NCBI RefSeq assembly: GCF_905171765.1
Contig: NC_053393.1
Span: 192,041,921-192,105,920 of the forward strand
DNA length: 64,000 nt
Origin: Bufo bufo
Lineage: Eukaryota > Chordata > Amphibia > Anura > Bufonidae
Reading direction: 5' to 3'
Under the pieces are notes generated by a model that was given only the letters and a program-made list of their open reading frames with translations, had not been told where the DNA came from and searched no databases. The translations under genes and the position numbers were made by a program. Below, piece by piece: positions 23,920 through 36,415 of this stretch. Each line of letters starts with the position of its first letter. Position 1 is the stretch's first letter.

Positions 23920-26226
23920 TCATTTTATAAATGTGAGATAGTCCACACTTTCATGAGCTAAGCGAGTGCGCTTTACGGTCACGATCCCCCCTGCTGCGCT
24001 GAACGTCCTTTCGGACAGGACACTGAACGAGGGGCAAGCCAAGAGTTCCATGGCAAATTGTGCCAGCTCTGGCCACAGGTCAAGCCTGCACACCCAGTAA
24101 ACAAAGGGTTCCTCGCTTCTCAGAGAGTTCACATCGGCAGTTAACCAAATTTAGTCGGACATCTGTCGGTCTAGGCGTTCCCTGAGGCTCTATCTAGGGG
24201 GCGGCTGTCGATGGGTTGGCTTCAAGAATGATCTCATATTCGAAGTGACCAACACATCTTCAAACCGCCCTCTTCTTGCATGCGCTGTAGGATTGGTACT
24301 CGCAACAGTTTCTCTGTGGGTGGAAATTCCTCTGCCAGCGCCTGCAACAGCAGAATGCAGCATCTCTCGCAGCAAGACCTAGAAATGCTGCATTCTGTGA
24401 TTCTGGTAACATGTCCGCTATTTTTTGTTTCTACCGGGGGTCTAAGTACGTTGCCACCCAGTACTGGTCCTTTCCCTTTATGCTTTTTATACGGGGTTCC
24501 CTCTTCAAACACAGGAGCATGATGGTCCCCATTTGCACTAAATTGGCCCTGGCTCCTGCTCATGGCCCAGGAGAATGTCGTCCTCGGTCTCCTCCCCCCA
24601 TGCACGGACAACACCAGGGATCCCAGAAGAGTTTAAAGCCTGCTCTTCTTGATCCTCCTCCTCCCCCCAGGCACCATCCTCCTCTGACTCCTCTTCAAAC
24701 TCCTGCTGACTTGTCTCAGATGGAGAAGCCCCCCTGGGAATTCATTCAGGATTGCGACTTCTTCATCTTCCTGCTCCTCGACGGCTTGATCAATGACACG
24801 ACGCAATGCACACTCCAGAAAGAAGGCGTAAGGTATGATGTCACTGATGACTCCCTGTCTTCAACTGACCAGTTTGGTGATCTCATCAAATGGCAGCAGA
24901 AGTCTACATGCATCGCACTGAGCAGCCACTGGCGCGGTGAAAAAAAAACAAGCTCCCCAGAACCTGTCCTGCCGCAGGGTTCGTACAGGTAGTCGTTAAT
25001 GGCACATTTCTGTTGGAGCAGCCTATCAAGCATATACAAGGTGGAGTTCCAGCGCATCGGGCAGTCACAAATAAGACGTCTGAGGGGCAAGTGGTGTCGC
25101 CGCTGAACTTCAGCAAGGCGAGCCATGGCAGTGTAAGATCTTTTAAAATGGCCACGAATTGTCCTTGCCTGCCGCAAGACGTCCTGGGCATTTGGCAATG
25201 AATCGCTGCACGACTAAGTTCAGGACGTGTGCCATGCACTGCATGTGAGTCATTTTGCCCTGTTTCAGCGCGCTCAGTAGATTGGCACCATTGTTGCACA
25301 CCACTTTACCAACTGTCAAATTGATTAATTGATTGGTTAGTCACTGATCGGCCTGTGACAGAGCTGAAAGGAGTGCAGGACCAGTGTGGTTCTTGGCTTC
25401 CAGGCACAACAGCCGCAGCACAGCATGGCAACGTCTCACCTAGCACATCGAATAGGTTCTGGTGAGCTTGAAGGTGCAGCGGAAGAGGCGGTTGCAGTGG
25501 AAAAGGAGGAGTCAGCTGAGGAGGAGACGGAGGATGGAGTAGGAGGAGGAGAAGAGGCAGGCCTGTATGCAATCCGTGGTGGTAACACCAAATCCACACG
25601 GGTGCCACGGGTTACATGCTTAACGGCCCAGTGGGCAGTAAAAGTTATGTACCTGCTCTGCCCGTGTTTGCTAGACCACGTGTCTGTGGTCAGATGTATC
25701 TTGGCACTGACACTATGAGCCAGAGATACATTCACTTGCCGCTGAACATGGCCATATAACTCTGGTATGCCCTTCTGGGAGAAATATTTCCTTCCAGGGA
25801 CCTTCCATTGCGGTGTGCCAATGGCCACAAATTTTCTAAAGGCCTCTGAATCCACCAGTTTATATGTCAGTAGTTGGCGAGCTAGCAGTTCCGACAAGCC
25901 GTTGGTTAGCCGTTGGGCAAGGGGGTTTTCCGGCGTCATCAACTTTTTACACTCAAACATTTGGGCAACGGAAGCTTGCCTTTTGCCAGATGAACACGAC
26001 GACGGCATGTTGGAAGGTGGAGTGGAGGACAAATGGGAGGAGAGAGGAGACAAAGAAGGAGAAGAGGCAGAACGTGGAGAAATGGGAGTGTGGTTTTGTG
26101 GGTTCTGACGGTGTTGCTCCCACTAGACTCGGTGATGAGAGGCCAGGTGCCTTATTAAGGTGGTTGTCCCTAGGTGAGTGTTGGTCTTACTGCGACTTAC
26201 TCGTTGACAGCACAGGCTGCAGATGG
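23920..26226 (-). pseudogene. hAT-5 transposase pseudogene, 5' truncated
   Basis: Reading on the minus strand from 26226: part of a BED finger (TICSLC, then HLGTTTLIRHLASHH), a low-complexity Ser/Pro stretch, the segment 25436-26053 with LARQLLTYKLVDSEAF, GTPQWKVPGR and LTTDTWSSKHGQ, then 24746-25198 with CDCPMRWNSTLYMLDRL (RW motif), and finally 23920-24132 with ACPSFSVLSERTFSAAGG of the dimerisation domain. Several frameshifts and stops separate the segments. It begins inside the finger because hAT-3 interrupts it. The product would have been an element-excising nuclear protein. Confidence 0.85.
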
Positions 26227-26484
26227 TAACATTATAGGGTTAAGCGAACCCGAACTGTAAAGTTCGGATTCGTACGGAACTTTAGGATTTTTGGACCATG
26301 GACCTAAACCCAAACTTTTCAGTAAAAGTTTGGGTTCGGTGTTCGGCGAGTTAATGACGCTTTTTGAAAGGCTGCAGAGCAGCCAATCAACAAGCGTTTA
26401 ACTCGTGTGCCCTCAGAAGCCATCATTGCCATTCCTACTAATGGCATGGCTGTGATTGGCCAGTGCAGCATGTGACCAAGCCTC

Positions 26485-26491
26485 TATATAA
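26485..26491 (+). promoter_or_regulatory. TATA-like box in hAT-3 5' end
   Basis: TATATAA within 'cctctatataagctggagtc', about 250 bp from the left terminus and upstream of the leader repeats. hAT-2 has 'tctatgtaag' at the same place. A transcription start some 25-30 bp downstream would be expected if it works. Confidence 0.45.
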
Positions 26492-26739
26492 GCTGGAGTC
26501 ACGTAGCGCTGCACGTCACTCTGCTCTTATTAGTGTAGGGATGGGATGCTGCTGCTGTGAGGGAGAGAATAGGAAAGAATCAGTTATCAGAAGTGCTTGC
26601 TAACTCAGCGATCTACAGCGATTTTGTTTTGTCGGTGCAGTACACAATTTTTTTACCCTGCTCTGAGCCCAGTGACACAGAAAAATTACTTTTATCCGTC
26701 AGTTAGTTAGGTGGGCATTGGCGGCCATTTTATGCAAGT

Positions 26740-28180
26740 TCAGTGCACCAGCAAAGCATATTTGCATTTGTAACAGTGAAATACAAGCTTGAAATACTGC
26801 AATTATATTCTGGGTTTTAAAAAAACACCAATTTTTTGCGAGACCCTACATCTGGAGCCTTTGCTGCATTTGTCACAGTGAAATACAAGCTTGAAATACT
26901 GCAATTATATTCTGGGTTTAAAAAAAAACAATTTTTTGTAATACCCTACATCTGGGGCCTTTGCTGCATTTGTCACAATGAAAGACAAGTGTTAGATAGT
27001 GCTGTTATATTCTGGTATTAAAAAAACACCCATTTTGTGCAAGATAATAAATTTGCAGCCTTTGTTGCATTTGTCACAGTGAAATGGAACCACAGACTAT
27101 GGAACTCTCTGCCAGACTATGGAACTCTCTGCCTGAGGAGGTGGTGATGGTAAGTACAATAAAGGAGTTTAAGAGGGGCCTGGATGTATTTCTGGAGTGT
27201 AATAATATTACAGGCTATAGCTACTAGAGAGGGGTCGTTGATCCAGGGAGTTATTCTGATTGCCTGATTGGAGTCGGCAAGGAATTTTTTATTCCCCTAA
27301 AGTGGGGAGAATTGGCTTCTACCTCACAGTTTTTTTTTTTTGCCTTCCTCTGCATTAACTTGCAGGATGACAGGCCGAACTGGATGGACAAATGTCTTTT
27401 TTCGGCCTTATGTACTATGTTACTATGTTACTATAAAATACAAGCTTGAAATACTGCAATTATATTCTGGTTTAAAAAAAAATCACCCATTTTTTGCAAT
27501 ACCCTACATCTGGTGCCTTTGCTGCATTTGTCACAGTGAAATACAAGATTGAAATACTGCAATTATATTCTGGGTTTAAAAAAACATCAATTTTTTGCAA
27601 TACCCTACATATGGGGCCTTTGCTGCATTTGTCACAGTGAAATACAAGCGTTAGATAGTGCTGTTATATTCTGGTATTTAAAAAAACACCCATTTTGGGC
27701 AAGATAATAAATTTGCAGCCTTTGCTGCATTTCTGACAGTCCAATACAAGTGTTAGATACTGCTGTTACAATCTTGTTTAAAAAAAAGAAAAAAAAAAAC
27801 ATTTTGGGCAAGATAATACATTTGCGGTCTTTGTTGCATTTGTGACAGTCAAATACAAACTTTAAATACTGCTGTTATATTCTGGTTTTAAAAAAACACC
27901 CATTTTGGGCAAGATAATACATTTACTGCCTTTGCTGCATTTCTGACAGTCCAATACAAGTGTTAGATACTGCTGTTACATTCTTGTTTTAAAAAAACAC
28001 CCATTTTGGGCAAGATTATACATTTGCGGCCCTTTTTTGTGACAGTCAAATAAAAACTTTAAATACTGTTGTTATATTCTGAGTTTAAACACCAATTATT
28101 TGCAAGACCATACATCTGGGGCCTTTGCTGCATTTGTCACAGTCAAATAGAATCAGTCAACACTGCAGTTGTATTGTTGG
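26740..28180 (+). repeat. 5' subterminal tandem repeats of hAT-3
   Basis: About nine to ten units of roughly 115 bp contain 'ctttgctgcatttgtcacag', 'tgaaatacaagcttgaaata', 'ctgcaattatattctggg' and a short A run. One unit is interrupted by a CR1 fragment. The array ends about 200 bp before the transposase ATG. The unit sequence differs from that of hAT-2 although the flanks are related. Confidence 0.9.
27086..27435 (+). mobile_element. CR1-type LINE 3' end fragment
   Basis: Encodes the tail of a LINE reverse transcriptase ORF (WNSLPEEVVMVSTIKEFKRG and a DDRPNWMDKCLF-like stretch) and ends in 'tatgttactatgttactat', the short repeated tail typical of frog CR1 elements. It interrupts a hAT-3 leader repeat between 'gtgaaat' and 'aaatacaagc'. 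An 18-20-bp stretch, 'cagactatggaactctctgc', is duplicated in tandem at its start. It is 5' truncated, as is usual for LINE copies. Confidence 0.75.
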
Positions 28181-28383
28181 TTGACAAATTAACATTTTTT
28201 GAAACCGTGAAGTAATGGTATAAAATTCGGCTGTCACACTGTTGTGTGAACTCAATAAATTTTTCATCTTTATGACACCGGCACTGCCTTACTCTCAGTG
28301 AACTTACTGTAACTGTTAACTATTGGCGGTTACATTGTAGCCTGACGAAAACCATCTGTAAGTTTGGTGGGTGAACGCAAAGA

Positions 28384-31300
28384 ATGAGGAGAGCATCAAA
28401 TAAGGGATGTGGCCCCGGTCGTGGTGCTGCTGGTGGGGCTCCTGTTGCAGGGAGAGGACGTGGTCGATCTGTGCCAGCTAAACTCACAAGTGAAACACCT
28501 TCTTTAGGTGCGAGTAGGCGACAGAACCTTCAGCGTTATTTGGTAGGGCCGAATGCGGCTCTACGAATGGTGAGGCCAGAACAAGTACAGGCAATAGTAG
28601 ATTGGGTGGCTGACAGTGCCTCCAGTTCCTTCACATTGTCTCCCACCCAGTATCCTGCTGAAAGATCAGAGTTGGCACCTGCAGCCCATGTCCATCAGTC
28701 CTTCACCTCACCCCCTTGCAAATCAGCCAAGCAGTCTGAGCACTAAGTCATGGAGCAGTCTCTTCTGCTTTTTGGTGACTCTGCTAGCAGGGTTTCCCAG
28801 GGCCATCCACCTAGCCCTGCCCCAGAAATGGAAGCGATTGAGTGCACCGATGCCGAACCACTTATGTTTAAGGATCAGTACATGGGAGAACCACAGCTGC
28901 ACGTCTCGGATGATGATGAAACACAGGTACCAACTGCTGTGGCTTTTTGCATTGTGCAGACCGACAAGGAGGGCAGAGGTGAAAACTGAGTGGAAGATGA
29001 TGTGGAGGACAATGAGGTCCTCGACCCCACATGGAATCAAGGCCATGCGAATGACCTGTGCAGTTCGGAGGAAGAGGCGGTGGTCGCACAGAGCCACCAG
29101 CACAGCAGAAGAGGGAGCAGGGTGCAAAAGCGGAGCGGCGGTGCCCTAGACCAGTGTTTCCCAACCAGTGTGCCTCCAGCTGTTGCAAAACTACAACTCC
29201 CAGCATGCCCGCACAGCCAAAGGATGTCTGGGCATGCTGGGAGTTGTAGTTTTGCAACAGCTGGAGGCACACTGATTGGGAAACACTGCCCTAGACATTA
29301 TGCCTGTCCAAGGGACCGAGCACAACAAAGCCAGCTCCAAGGAGTTCCCTGGGGTGACAGTTCTTCAGACAATATGCTGACGACAAGACACTAGTGGCTT
29401 GCTTTCTGTGCAATCAGAGCCTGAAGCGAGGCATAAACGTTTTCAATCTGAGCACAGCATGCATGAACAGGCATCTAAGTGCAAAGCACGAGCTGCAGTG
29501 GAGTAGACACCTCAAAAACAAAGAAAGGTCTCTGGCTCCTCCTGCTTCCTCTTCTGCTGCAGTCTCGGCCTCTTCCTCCTCCTCTGGAATAACAGTGGCA
29601 CCTGCCACCCCGCAAACAGAGGATCTGCCAGCAACACCACCACCTGGGTCACCAAGCATCTCCACAATGCTCCACGGAAGCATTCAGCTCTCCATCTCCC
29701 AAACACTGGAGAGGAAGAGGAAGTACCCCCCTCGATCCCTAGCCCTGAATGCCAGTATTTTTTTTAATTACTGGCCTTTGAAATGCTGTCATTCTGTCTG
29801 GTGGAGACGGATAGTTTTAAATGCCTTATGGCAGTGGCTGTCCAACAGTACGTCGTGCCCAGCCGCCACTACTTTTCCAGGTGAGCCATCCCTTCCCTGC
29901 ACAACCAAGAAGGGGACAAAATCGGGTGTGCACTGCGCAACGCCATCTGTGGCAAGGTGCACCTGACTACGGATACGTGGACCAGTAAGCACGGTCAGGG
30001 ACGTTATATCTCCATAACAGCACACTGGGTAAATGCAGTGGCGGCTGGGCCTAAGGCGGCTAGCAGTTTGGCGCATGTCTTTCCACCACCAAGGATTGCA
30101 GGACGCTTTAGTTTGCCTCCTGTTGCTTCCTCCTCGTACTCCGCTTCCTCATCCTCTACCAGCTCCTCATCCAGTCAGCGTAGCACCTTCACCACCAACT
30201 TCAGCACAGCCAGGGGTAAACGACAGCAGGCAGTTTTAAAACTTATCTGTTTGGGGGACAAACCCCACACCACGCAGGAGCTGTGGATGGGCCTTGAACA
30301 ACAGACCGATGAGTGGTTGGTGCCAGTGAGCCTCAAGTCCGGCCTGGTGGTGTGCGATAATGGGCAAAATCTCATAGCAGCTCTGGGACTAGCCGGTTTG
30401 ACGCACATCCCTTGCCTGGCGCATGTGCTGAAATTGGTGGTGCAGAGATTCCTTAAAAATTACCCCGATATGTCAGAGCTGCTGCATAAAGTGCGGGCCA
30501 TCTGGGTGCGCTTGAGGCGTTCTCATCCTGCTGCTGCTCACCTGTTAGCGCTGCAGCGTAACTTCGGCCTTCCCGCTCACAGCCTCATATGCGAAGTGCC
30601 CACAAGGTGGAGCTCCACCTTGCACATGCTGGCCAGACTGTGCGAGCAGCAGCAGGTGATAGTGGAGTTTCAGCTGCAGCACGCACGGGCGAGTCGCTCT
30701 GCAGAACAGCACCTCTTCACCACCAATGACTGGGCCTCCATGCGAGACCTGTGTTCCTTGTTGCGTTGTTTTGAGTACTCCACCAACATGGCCAGTGCCG
30801 ATAACACCGTTCTCAGCGTAACTATCCCACTTCTACGCCTCCTTGAACAAACGCTGCTGGCAATGTTGGAAGAGGATGTGGCACAGGAGGAGGAGGAGGA
30901 GGAGGAAGAGGGATAATTTTGTAGGGTTTTTGGCCAGTCATTCACAAGTGGCTCCGAGGGTGGATTCCTGCACCCACAAACGCCAGGTACACTATTGTCC
31001 AGCCAGGGCATAGTTCTGGACGATGACAAGGTGGAGGATGAGGAGGAGGAGATGGAGGAGGAGGAACCATGTTCACAGCAGGGTGGCACCCAGACCAGCT
31101 CATGGCCATTACTGGTGCGTGGTTGGGGGCATAGAGAGGACACAGACGATACACCATCCACAGAGGACAGCTTTTAGTTGCCTCTGGGCAGCCTGGCACA
31201 CATGAGCGATTACATGCTGCAGTGTCTCCACAACGACCGCCGAGTTGGCCACATTCTAACTTGTGCTGATTACTGGGTGGCCACGCTGCTGGATCCCCGT

Positions 31301-31890
31301 TACAAGGACAACGTACCAATCATTAATTCCGTCACTGGAGCGTGATCGTAAGATGCGCGAGTACAAGCGCACGCTGGTAGACGCGCTGCTGCTGGTGGCA
31401 TTCCCACCTGACAGCGGGGGCACGGTGGAAGCACAAGGCGAAGGAAGAGGAAAAGGTCGCCAACGCAGCTGGGACACCGCCAGCACCTCAGAAGGCAGGG
31501 TTAGCATGGCTGAAATGTGGAAAAGCTTTGTCAGCACGCCACAACAACCAGCACCACCAGCTGATATGGAACGTCTTAGCAGGAGGCAGCATTTCACCAA
31601 CATGGTGGAGCAGTATGTGTGCACACGCCTACAAGTACTGAATGACGGGTCTGCCCCCTTCAGCTTCTAGGTCTCCAAATTAGGCACATGTCCTGAGCTT
31701 GCCCTTTACGCCTTGGAGGTGCTGGCCTGCCCTGCAGCCAGTTTATTATCTGAATCTGTGTTTAGCACGGCAGGGGGCGTCATCACAGACAAGCGCAGCC
31801 GCCTGTCCACAGCCAATGTGGACAAGCTCACGTTCATTAAAATGAACCAGGCATGAATCCCTCAGGACTTGTCCATACCTTGTGGAGAAT
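28384..31890 (+). pseudogene. hAT-3 transposase pseudogene
   Basis: Starts at ATG 28384 (MRRASNKG), equivalent to hAT-2. The N-terminal frame runs to 29150 with two in-frame stops (TAA 28744-28746; TGA 28987-28989, where hAT-2 has TGG). A hAT MITE interrupts it at 29152-29288. The BED finger half is seen as CNQSLKRGIN at about 29410. The core segment 29957-30916 is open (HLTTDTWTSKHGQGRY, VVCDNGQN, EVPTRWSST) and ends in an acidic Glu run. The segment 31263-31670 and the dimerisation domain to about 31860 follow (ACPAASLLSESVFSTAGG), with TAG at 31668-31670. At least two frameshifts are present. It is dead but clearly the same gene as in hAT-2. Confidence 0.9.
29152..29288. mobile_element. 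hAT MITE inserted in the hAT-3 coding region
   Basis: A 137-bp near-perfect palindrome. Both ends read 'cagtgtttcccaa' going inward, with arms of nearly 60 bp that include 'tgggagttgtagttttgc'. A perfect 8-bp TSD, 'ccctagac', flanks it (29144-29151 and 29289-29296). The interruption falls at the Leu-Asp codons that hAT-2 still has uninterrupted. Confidence 0.93.
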
Positions 31891-32129
31891 AGACATGTAT
31901 ACCGGCCGTAACCAGCCATTGTTATACTGCAGCACAATTGATCATTCTTGTATTTTGGATATTTCACATTCTTTTGGAGTTTACCCTAATAAAAAAAAAT
32001 AATATTAAAACCAAAAACCAGTGTTGGCTACCTCGTCCTCCTCCACCGCCGCTTCCACCTACACCGCTACGTCCACTGCCTCCTCAAACTCCTACTCAAT
32101 ATAGAACTCCACCTCATAAATCAATTTTT

Positions 32130-32800
32130 TTTTATTTATTTGTACGTATTTTATTCATTTCATTTCATTTCATTTCACTACTTTGTCAGTTACATTTTCG
32201 GGTGAAATTCACAAATTTTTGGTTGTGATGTACAACTGCTATACCTATTAGACCGTTAAAAAAATAAAAAAATAAAAATTCAGTTACATTTTCGGCTGAA
32301 ATGTAACAATTTTTGGGTGTGATGTACCCCTCTACCTAGTTGACAGCTTAATAAATTTCAATAATTTTTCTTTTACATTTTCGGGTGACAATAAAAAAAA
32401 AAAATCTGTCATAGACCCCTGCTCTACCAAGTAGACAGGTTAATAAATTTCTGTAATTTTTCTGTTACATTCTTGGGTTGACATTTTACAATTTTGGGCG
32501 TGAATAAACCCCTGCTCTGAATAGGTGCCAGGGAATAAAATTTCTGAAATTCTTCTTTAATTGATGCACGCCACCTTTCATTCAATGCTTAAACTTTAAC
32601 AAGTTGTCCCACATTTGCGCTTCAATAATTTGTCCCACATTTGCGCTTTACCAATTTTTCCCACATTTGCGCTTCAGTAATTTCTCCCACATTTGCGCTT
32701 CAGTAATTTCTCCCACATTTGCGCCTTAATATCTTTTCCCATATTTGCTCTTCAGTAATTAGTCCCACATTTGCGCCTTAATAACTTTTCCCATTGTTCC
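32130..32800 (+). repeat. 3' repeats of hAT-3 (two arrays)
   Basis: Between 32130 and 32545 are about four units of roughly 100 bp with 'cagttacattttcggctgaa' and 'ctac..agt.gacaggttaa', the counterpart of the hAT-2 array at 5430-5790. From 32600 to 32800 follow about eight units of 28-31 bp built on 'cccacatttgcgcttca'. Confidence 0.8.
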
Positions 32801-33499
32801 GCTCGATCCCAAAAAAAATGAATACGTTTATCTCCCTTGAATGTGGTCTCTCTTTCTCACGCTCCCTCTCTGGCGTGGAACCCTGATTCGCCTATAACCG
32901 TGATTAACCTGGTAGGCTCAGAAAAGAACATCGAAAGTTGATAGAGAAGATATACAAATCCCTACTCTGTATAGTTGACAGGGAATAAAATGTAAGAAAT
33001 TTTTCATTAATTGATGCGCGCCACATCCTTTCATTCAATGCTTAAACTTTGAAAAGTTGTCCCACATTTACGCTTTAATACTTTGTTCCATATTTTCGCT
33101 CTATCATTTTTAATTTGAAATAATCAATCCTCCTTTGGATGTGGTCTCTCTTTCTCACGCTCCCTCTCCGGCGTGGATCCCTGATTCGCCGATAACCGTG
33201 ATCAACATGGTAGGCTCAGAAAAGAACATCGAAAGTTGATAGGGAAGATATTCAAATGGATAGTGGACTTCACAGGGACGTGCGATCAGGCAGAAGTTAG
33301 CTAGAGTCAACAAAGTGACAGCAGGGCCTCTCCTGGCTGACGTTTACAAATCAAAAATACCACAGTGACATTCCCTATAATTTTTTATTAATCATTCCAA
33401 TAACAGGGCATCTTAAGAGTCCTGTATTGTTATTTATAGTCACTACCTCCCCGAGTCGGGAGTGGGTAATTGCCGCGTGCCCCCTCTTTAACTTGGAAG

Positions 33500-35124
33500 C
33501 TTATGCTTCAATACTTTGTCCCACATTTCCGCTCGATTACATTTAATTTCATCCATTGACCTCCCCTATCCTTTTCTCAGGCTCCCTCCGGCCCTCTCCG
33601 GCCTGGAACCCTGAATCCCTGCAAGCCGTGATCACCATTGTAGGCGCATAAAAGAACATCGAAAATTGATAGAGCAGATATAAAATTGGATCGTGAACAT
33701 CACGGGGACTTGCGACATAGTGGTGCAGTAAGTGTGCACACACCTACACAAACTGACTGACAGGGGTCTGCCCCTGCAACTTCTGGGTATCCAAATTGGG
33801 CATATGGCCTGAGTTTGCCCTTTACCCCTTAAAGGTGCTGGCCTGCCCTGCAAGCCAGTGTATTCTCTGAACGTGTGTCTAGCATGACTGGAGGGGGTTA
33901 TCACAGGTTATATTTCCCAATGTTTTGGGGTGTACCCTAATTTAAAAAAATAAAAATAAATTTAAAACCAAAAAGCAGTGTAGGTTACCTCCTCCTCCAC
34001 CGCCGCTTTCACATACGCTGCTACATCCACCGCCTCCTCAACCTCCTACTCCATATGGACCTCGTCCTCCTAGATCAAGATAATTTTTTTAAATTTTTAC
34101 ATATATTACGTTATTTAAAGTAATTTCCCTATCCACATTTGTTTGAAGAGCACTTGCCATGCTCTTAACCACATTTTGATGCCATTTGCTGCCCTCTAGC
34201 CTCTTCCATGACATTGTTACAGCCATTTTAGTGCTCAAAAGTTCGGATCCCCATTGACTTCAATGGGGTTCGGGTTCGGATTCAAGTTCGGGTCAAGTTC
34301 GGGTCCCGAACCCGAACTTTTTTGTGAAGTTCGGCCAAACCTGTCGAACCCAAACATCCAGGTGTCCGCTCAACTCTATTTGTCCCACATTTCCACTCGA
34401 TTACATTTAATATCATCCATTGACCTCCCTTGGATGTGGTATCTCTTTCTCAGGCTCCCTCTCCGGCATGGAACCCTGATTCCCCGCCACCCGTGATCAC
34501 CATGGTAGGCGCATAAAAGAACATTGAAAGTTGGTAGAGAAGATATCCAATTGGATCGTGGCCATCACGGGGATGTGCAACATGGTGGAGCAGTATGTGT
34601 GCACACGCCTACATGTACTGAATGATGGGTCTGCCCCCTTCAACTTCTGGGTCTCCAAATTGGGCACATAGCCTGAGCTTGCCCTTTACGCCTTGGAGGT
34701 GCTGGTCTGACCTGTATTGTCTGAACGTGTGTTTAGTACGACTGGAGGGGGTTATCACAGGTTATAGTTCCCAATGTTTTGGGGTGTACCCTAATTTAAA
34801 AAAATAGAAATAAATTTAAAACCAAAAAGCAGTGTAGGCTACCTCCTCCTCCACCGCCGCTTCCACCTACACCGCCACATCCACCACCTCTTCAACCTCC
34901 TACTCCATATGGACCTCCCCCTCCTAGATCAAGATTTTTTTTTATTTTTATTTTTACGTATTTTATGTTATTTGAAGTCATTTCTCTCATTGGTATGCTC
35001 TTAACCCATTTCTACAGCCATTTTAGTGCTCAAAAGTTCAGGTCCCCATTGACTTCAATGGGGTTCGGGGTGAAGTTCGGCCGAACCTGTTGAACCCGAA
35101 CATCCAGGTGTCCGCTCAACTCTA
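33500..35124 (+). repeat. Tandem duplication of the hAT-3 3' end, each with a transposase C-terminus remnant
   Basis: Unit 1 (about 33500-34378) and unit 2 (34379-35124) both start at 'tttgtcccacatttcc', contain a decayed copy of the dimerisation domain coding sequence (33700-33900; 34575-34765), a run of CTCCTCCTCCACCGCCGC type, and end in the element terminus 'gctcaactcta'. So one element has two right termini in tandem. Between 32800 and 33500 I see further non-coding copies of 'tctctttctcacgctccctc'. Confidence 0.75.
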
Positions 35125-35129
35125 TTTAA

Positions 35130-35574
35130 GAGCCTTTCACACAAGCGAGTTTTCCGTTTTGGTGCAATGCTTTAATTCAATGCATTGCACTCACGCTGAA
35201 TCCTGACCCATTGAATTATATCGATCTGTGTACATGAGTGTTGATTTTTATGCATCATCTCTGCTTTATGTGAAAATCGCTGCATTTTCTACATTCTGCG
35301 TAAATGCCTAAATAGGGCTTTCATGAAAAATGCATTGCATCTGTATAGAGAGTGTTTTTCATTGATGGTTGCTAGGAGATGTTTGTAATTCTTCAGGTTT
35401 TTTTCACGCGCATGAAAAACACATATAAACTGATTGCACCCGCGTGGAATAAACTGAACCACGGAGCCCAATCGCAGACAAAACTGACTGCACTTGCGTG
35501 CATAACCTTTAGCTTTTTCCTGAACAGATCCGGATACAATCCATATCTTTCATATCTTTCATGTGAAAGGGGCC
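35130..35574. mobile_element. TTAA-flanked MITE (piggyBac- or Kolobok-like)
   Basis: A 445-bp non-coding element whose ends, 'gagcctttcacac' and, reverse complemented, 'ggcccctttcacat', are flanked by TTAA (35126-35129 and 35575-35578). It begins one base after the right terminus of hAT-3. Superfamily is inferred from the TSD alone. Confidence 0.65.
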
Positions 35575-35578
35575 TTAA

Positions 35579-35955
35579 ACGGGCCAGGGTCTGGCAGGTA
35601 TTAGCCTCACAGATACACACCGTGTGTGTAGGATAGGTGAAAAACAACAATCATTCTGGGCACAACTAGACTCTGGTGGGCCTGTTGAAGAATCTCAAAG
35701 TTTCTGGCCATGGTACAAGACCTACTCAGAAGTTGGAGACGTGCACCAACAAAAAGCCTTCTGGAAGAGTGCCGCGGTCATTTTTACAAGACCTACTCAA
35801 AAGTGTCATGATACTGTTCAGAAAAATAAATAAGTTCTATTCAAAATCTCAGCAGAGACCCTCATGTATATAATCCATTTTAATTGTATATTGTTTTTTA
35901 TTGCATCTTGTGCATGCCTGACCTACTCTGTACTTGGTGTAAAGGTAATGGTAAA
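35579..35955. other. Unassigned spacer
   Basis: No gene or repeat recognised. It contains 'acaagacctactca' twice (near 35728 and 35786), a small direct repeat. Confidence 0.5.
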
Positions 35956-36345
35956 CCATTGATGAACAATAGAAAAGAAGGAGAACCCGCGCTGACTAGA
36001 TTCCTCCCTGTAAGTTTGTTAATAATGTCACCCTAATTGTAGCATGTGGCACCATATAGTTATTGTTTGCTGTTGGTGGTTTAACTTATTTCTATCAAGG
36101 GTACATGCTTTACATGTGGCAACAGAGTATGAAACTGTTGCGGTGTATTGCGGTGGTACTGTGCACTTACTGTTATGTGCCCCCGCTCGGTCCGTTCCCG
36201 GAAGTTCAGTCTTGTTGATGATGATCCTCTTGTCTTGTCCTGGTATGTCTTCAGCTTGCTTTGTGATGCGAGCGCAGCTCCGGCCGGTGGCTTGCGCGCG
36301 CACAGAGCAGCCTTGTTAGGTTCGTTGTCCTGGAAACCTGTAGTG

Positions 36346-36353
36346 TGACGTCA
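36346..36353. promoter_or_regulatory. CRE-like palindrome, FB-2 left arm
   Basis: TGACGTCA within the 14-bp palindrome GTGTGACGTCACAC. This is the consensus CREB/ATF site. Use as a promoter element is inference. Confidence 0.45.
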
Positions 36354-36415
36354 CACCCGAAGCTACGGAAGCCTCAAGGGTCCACAATTCCTCCGACGCG
36401 TTTCGGAATAAACGT

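Larger units (their letters stand above)
22580..26234 (-). mobile_element. hAT-5, hAT transposon truncated by hAT-3
   Basis: The left terminus is TAGTGATGGGCAAAC at 22580, preceded by 'cactcctt'-type sequence. In the minus direction the element runs from the BED finger (26100-26226) through the transposase core to the C-terminal dimerisation domain (23920-24132) and then a 3' repeat region. Its 5' part, which should lie to the right, is absent: hAT-3 starts at 26235 inside BED-finger codons, and the sequence after hAT-3 does not resume hAT-5. The transposase is related to that of hAT-4 (shared PQWKVPGR). Confidence 0.8.
26235..35124 (+). mobile_element. hAT-3, hAT transposon of the hAT-2 type with duplicated 3' end
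   Basis: The left terminus is TAGGGTTAAGCGAACCC (26235); the right terminus is GCTCAACTCTA (ending 35124). The 5' terminal 0.4 kb and coding region are close relatives of hAT-2. The octamers next to the ends, 'taacatta' (26227-26234) and 'tttaagag' (35125-35132), do not match. The 3' region is tandemly duplicated: a first right terminus ends at about 34378 and a second at 35124, the unit beginning near 33500. A CR1 LINE tail (27086-27435) and a hAT MITE (29152-29288) are inserted in it. Confidence 0.88.
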
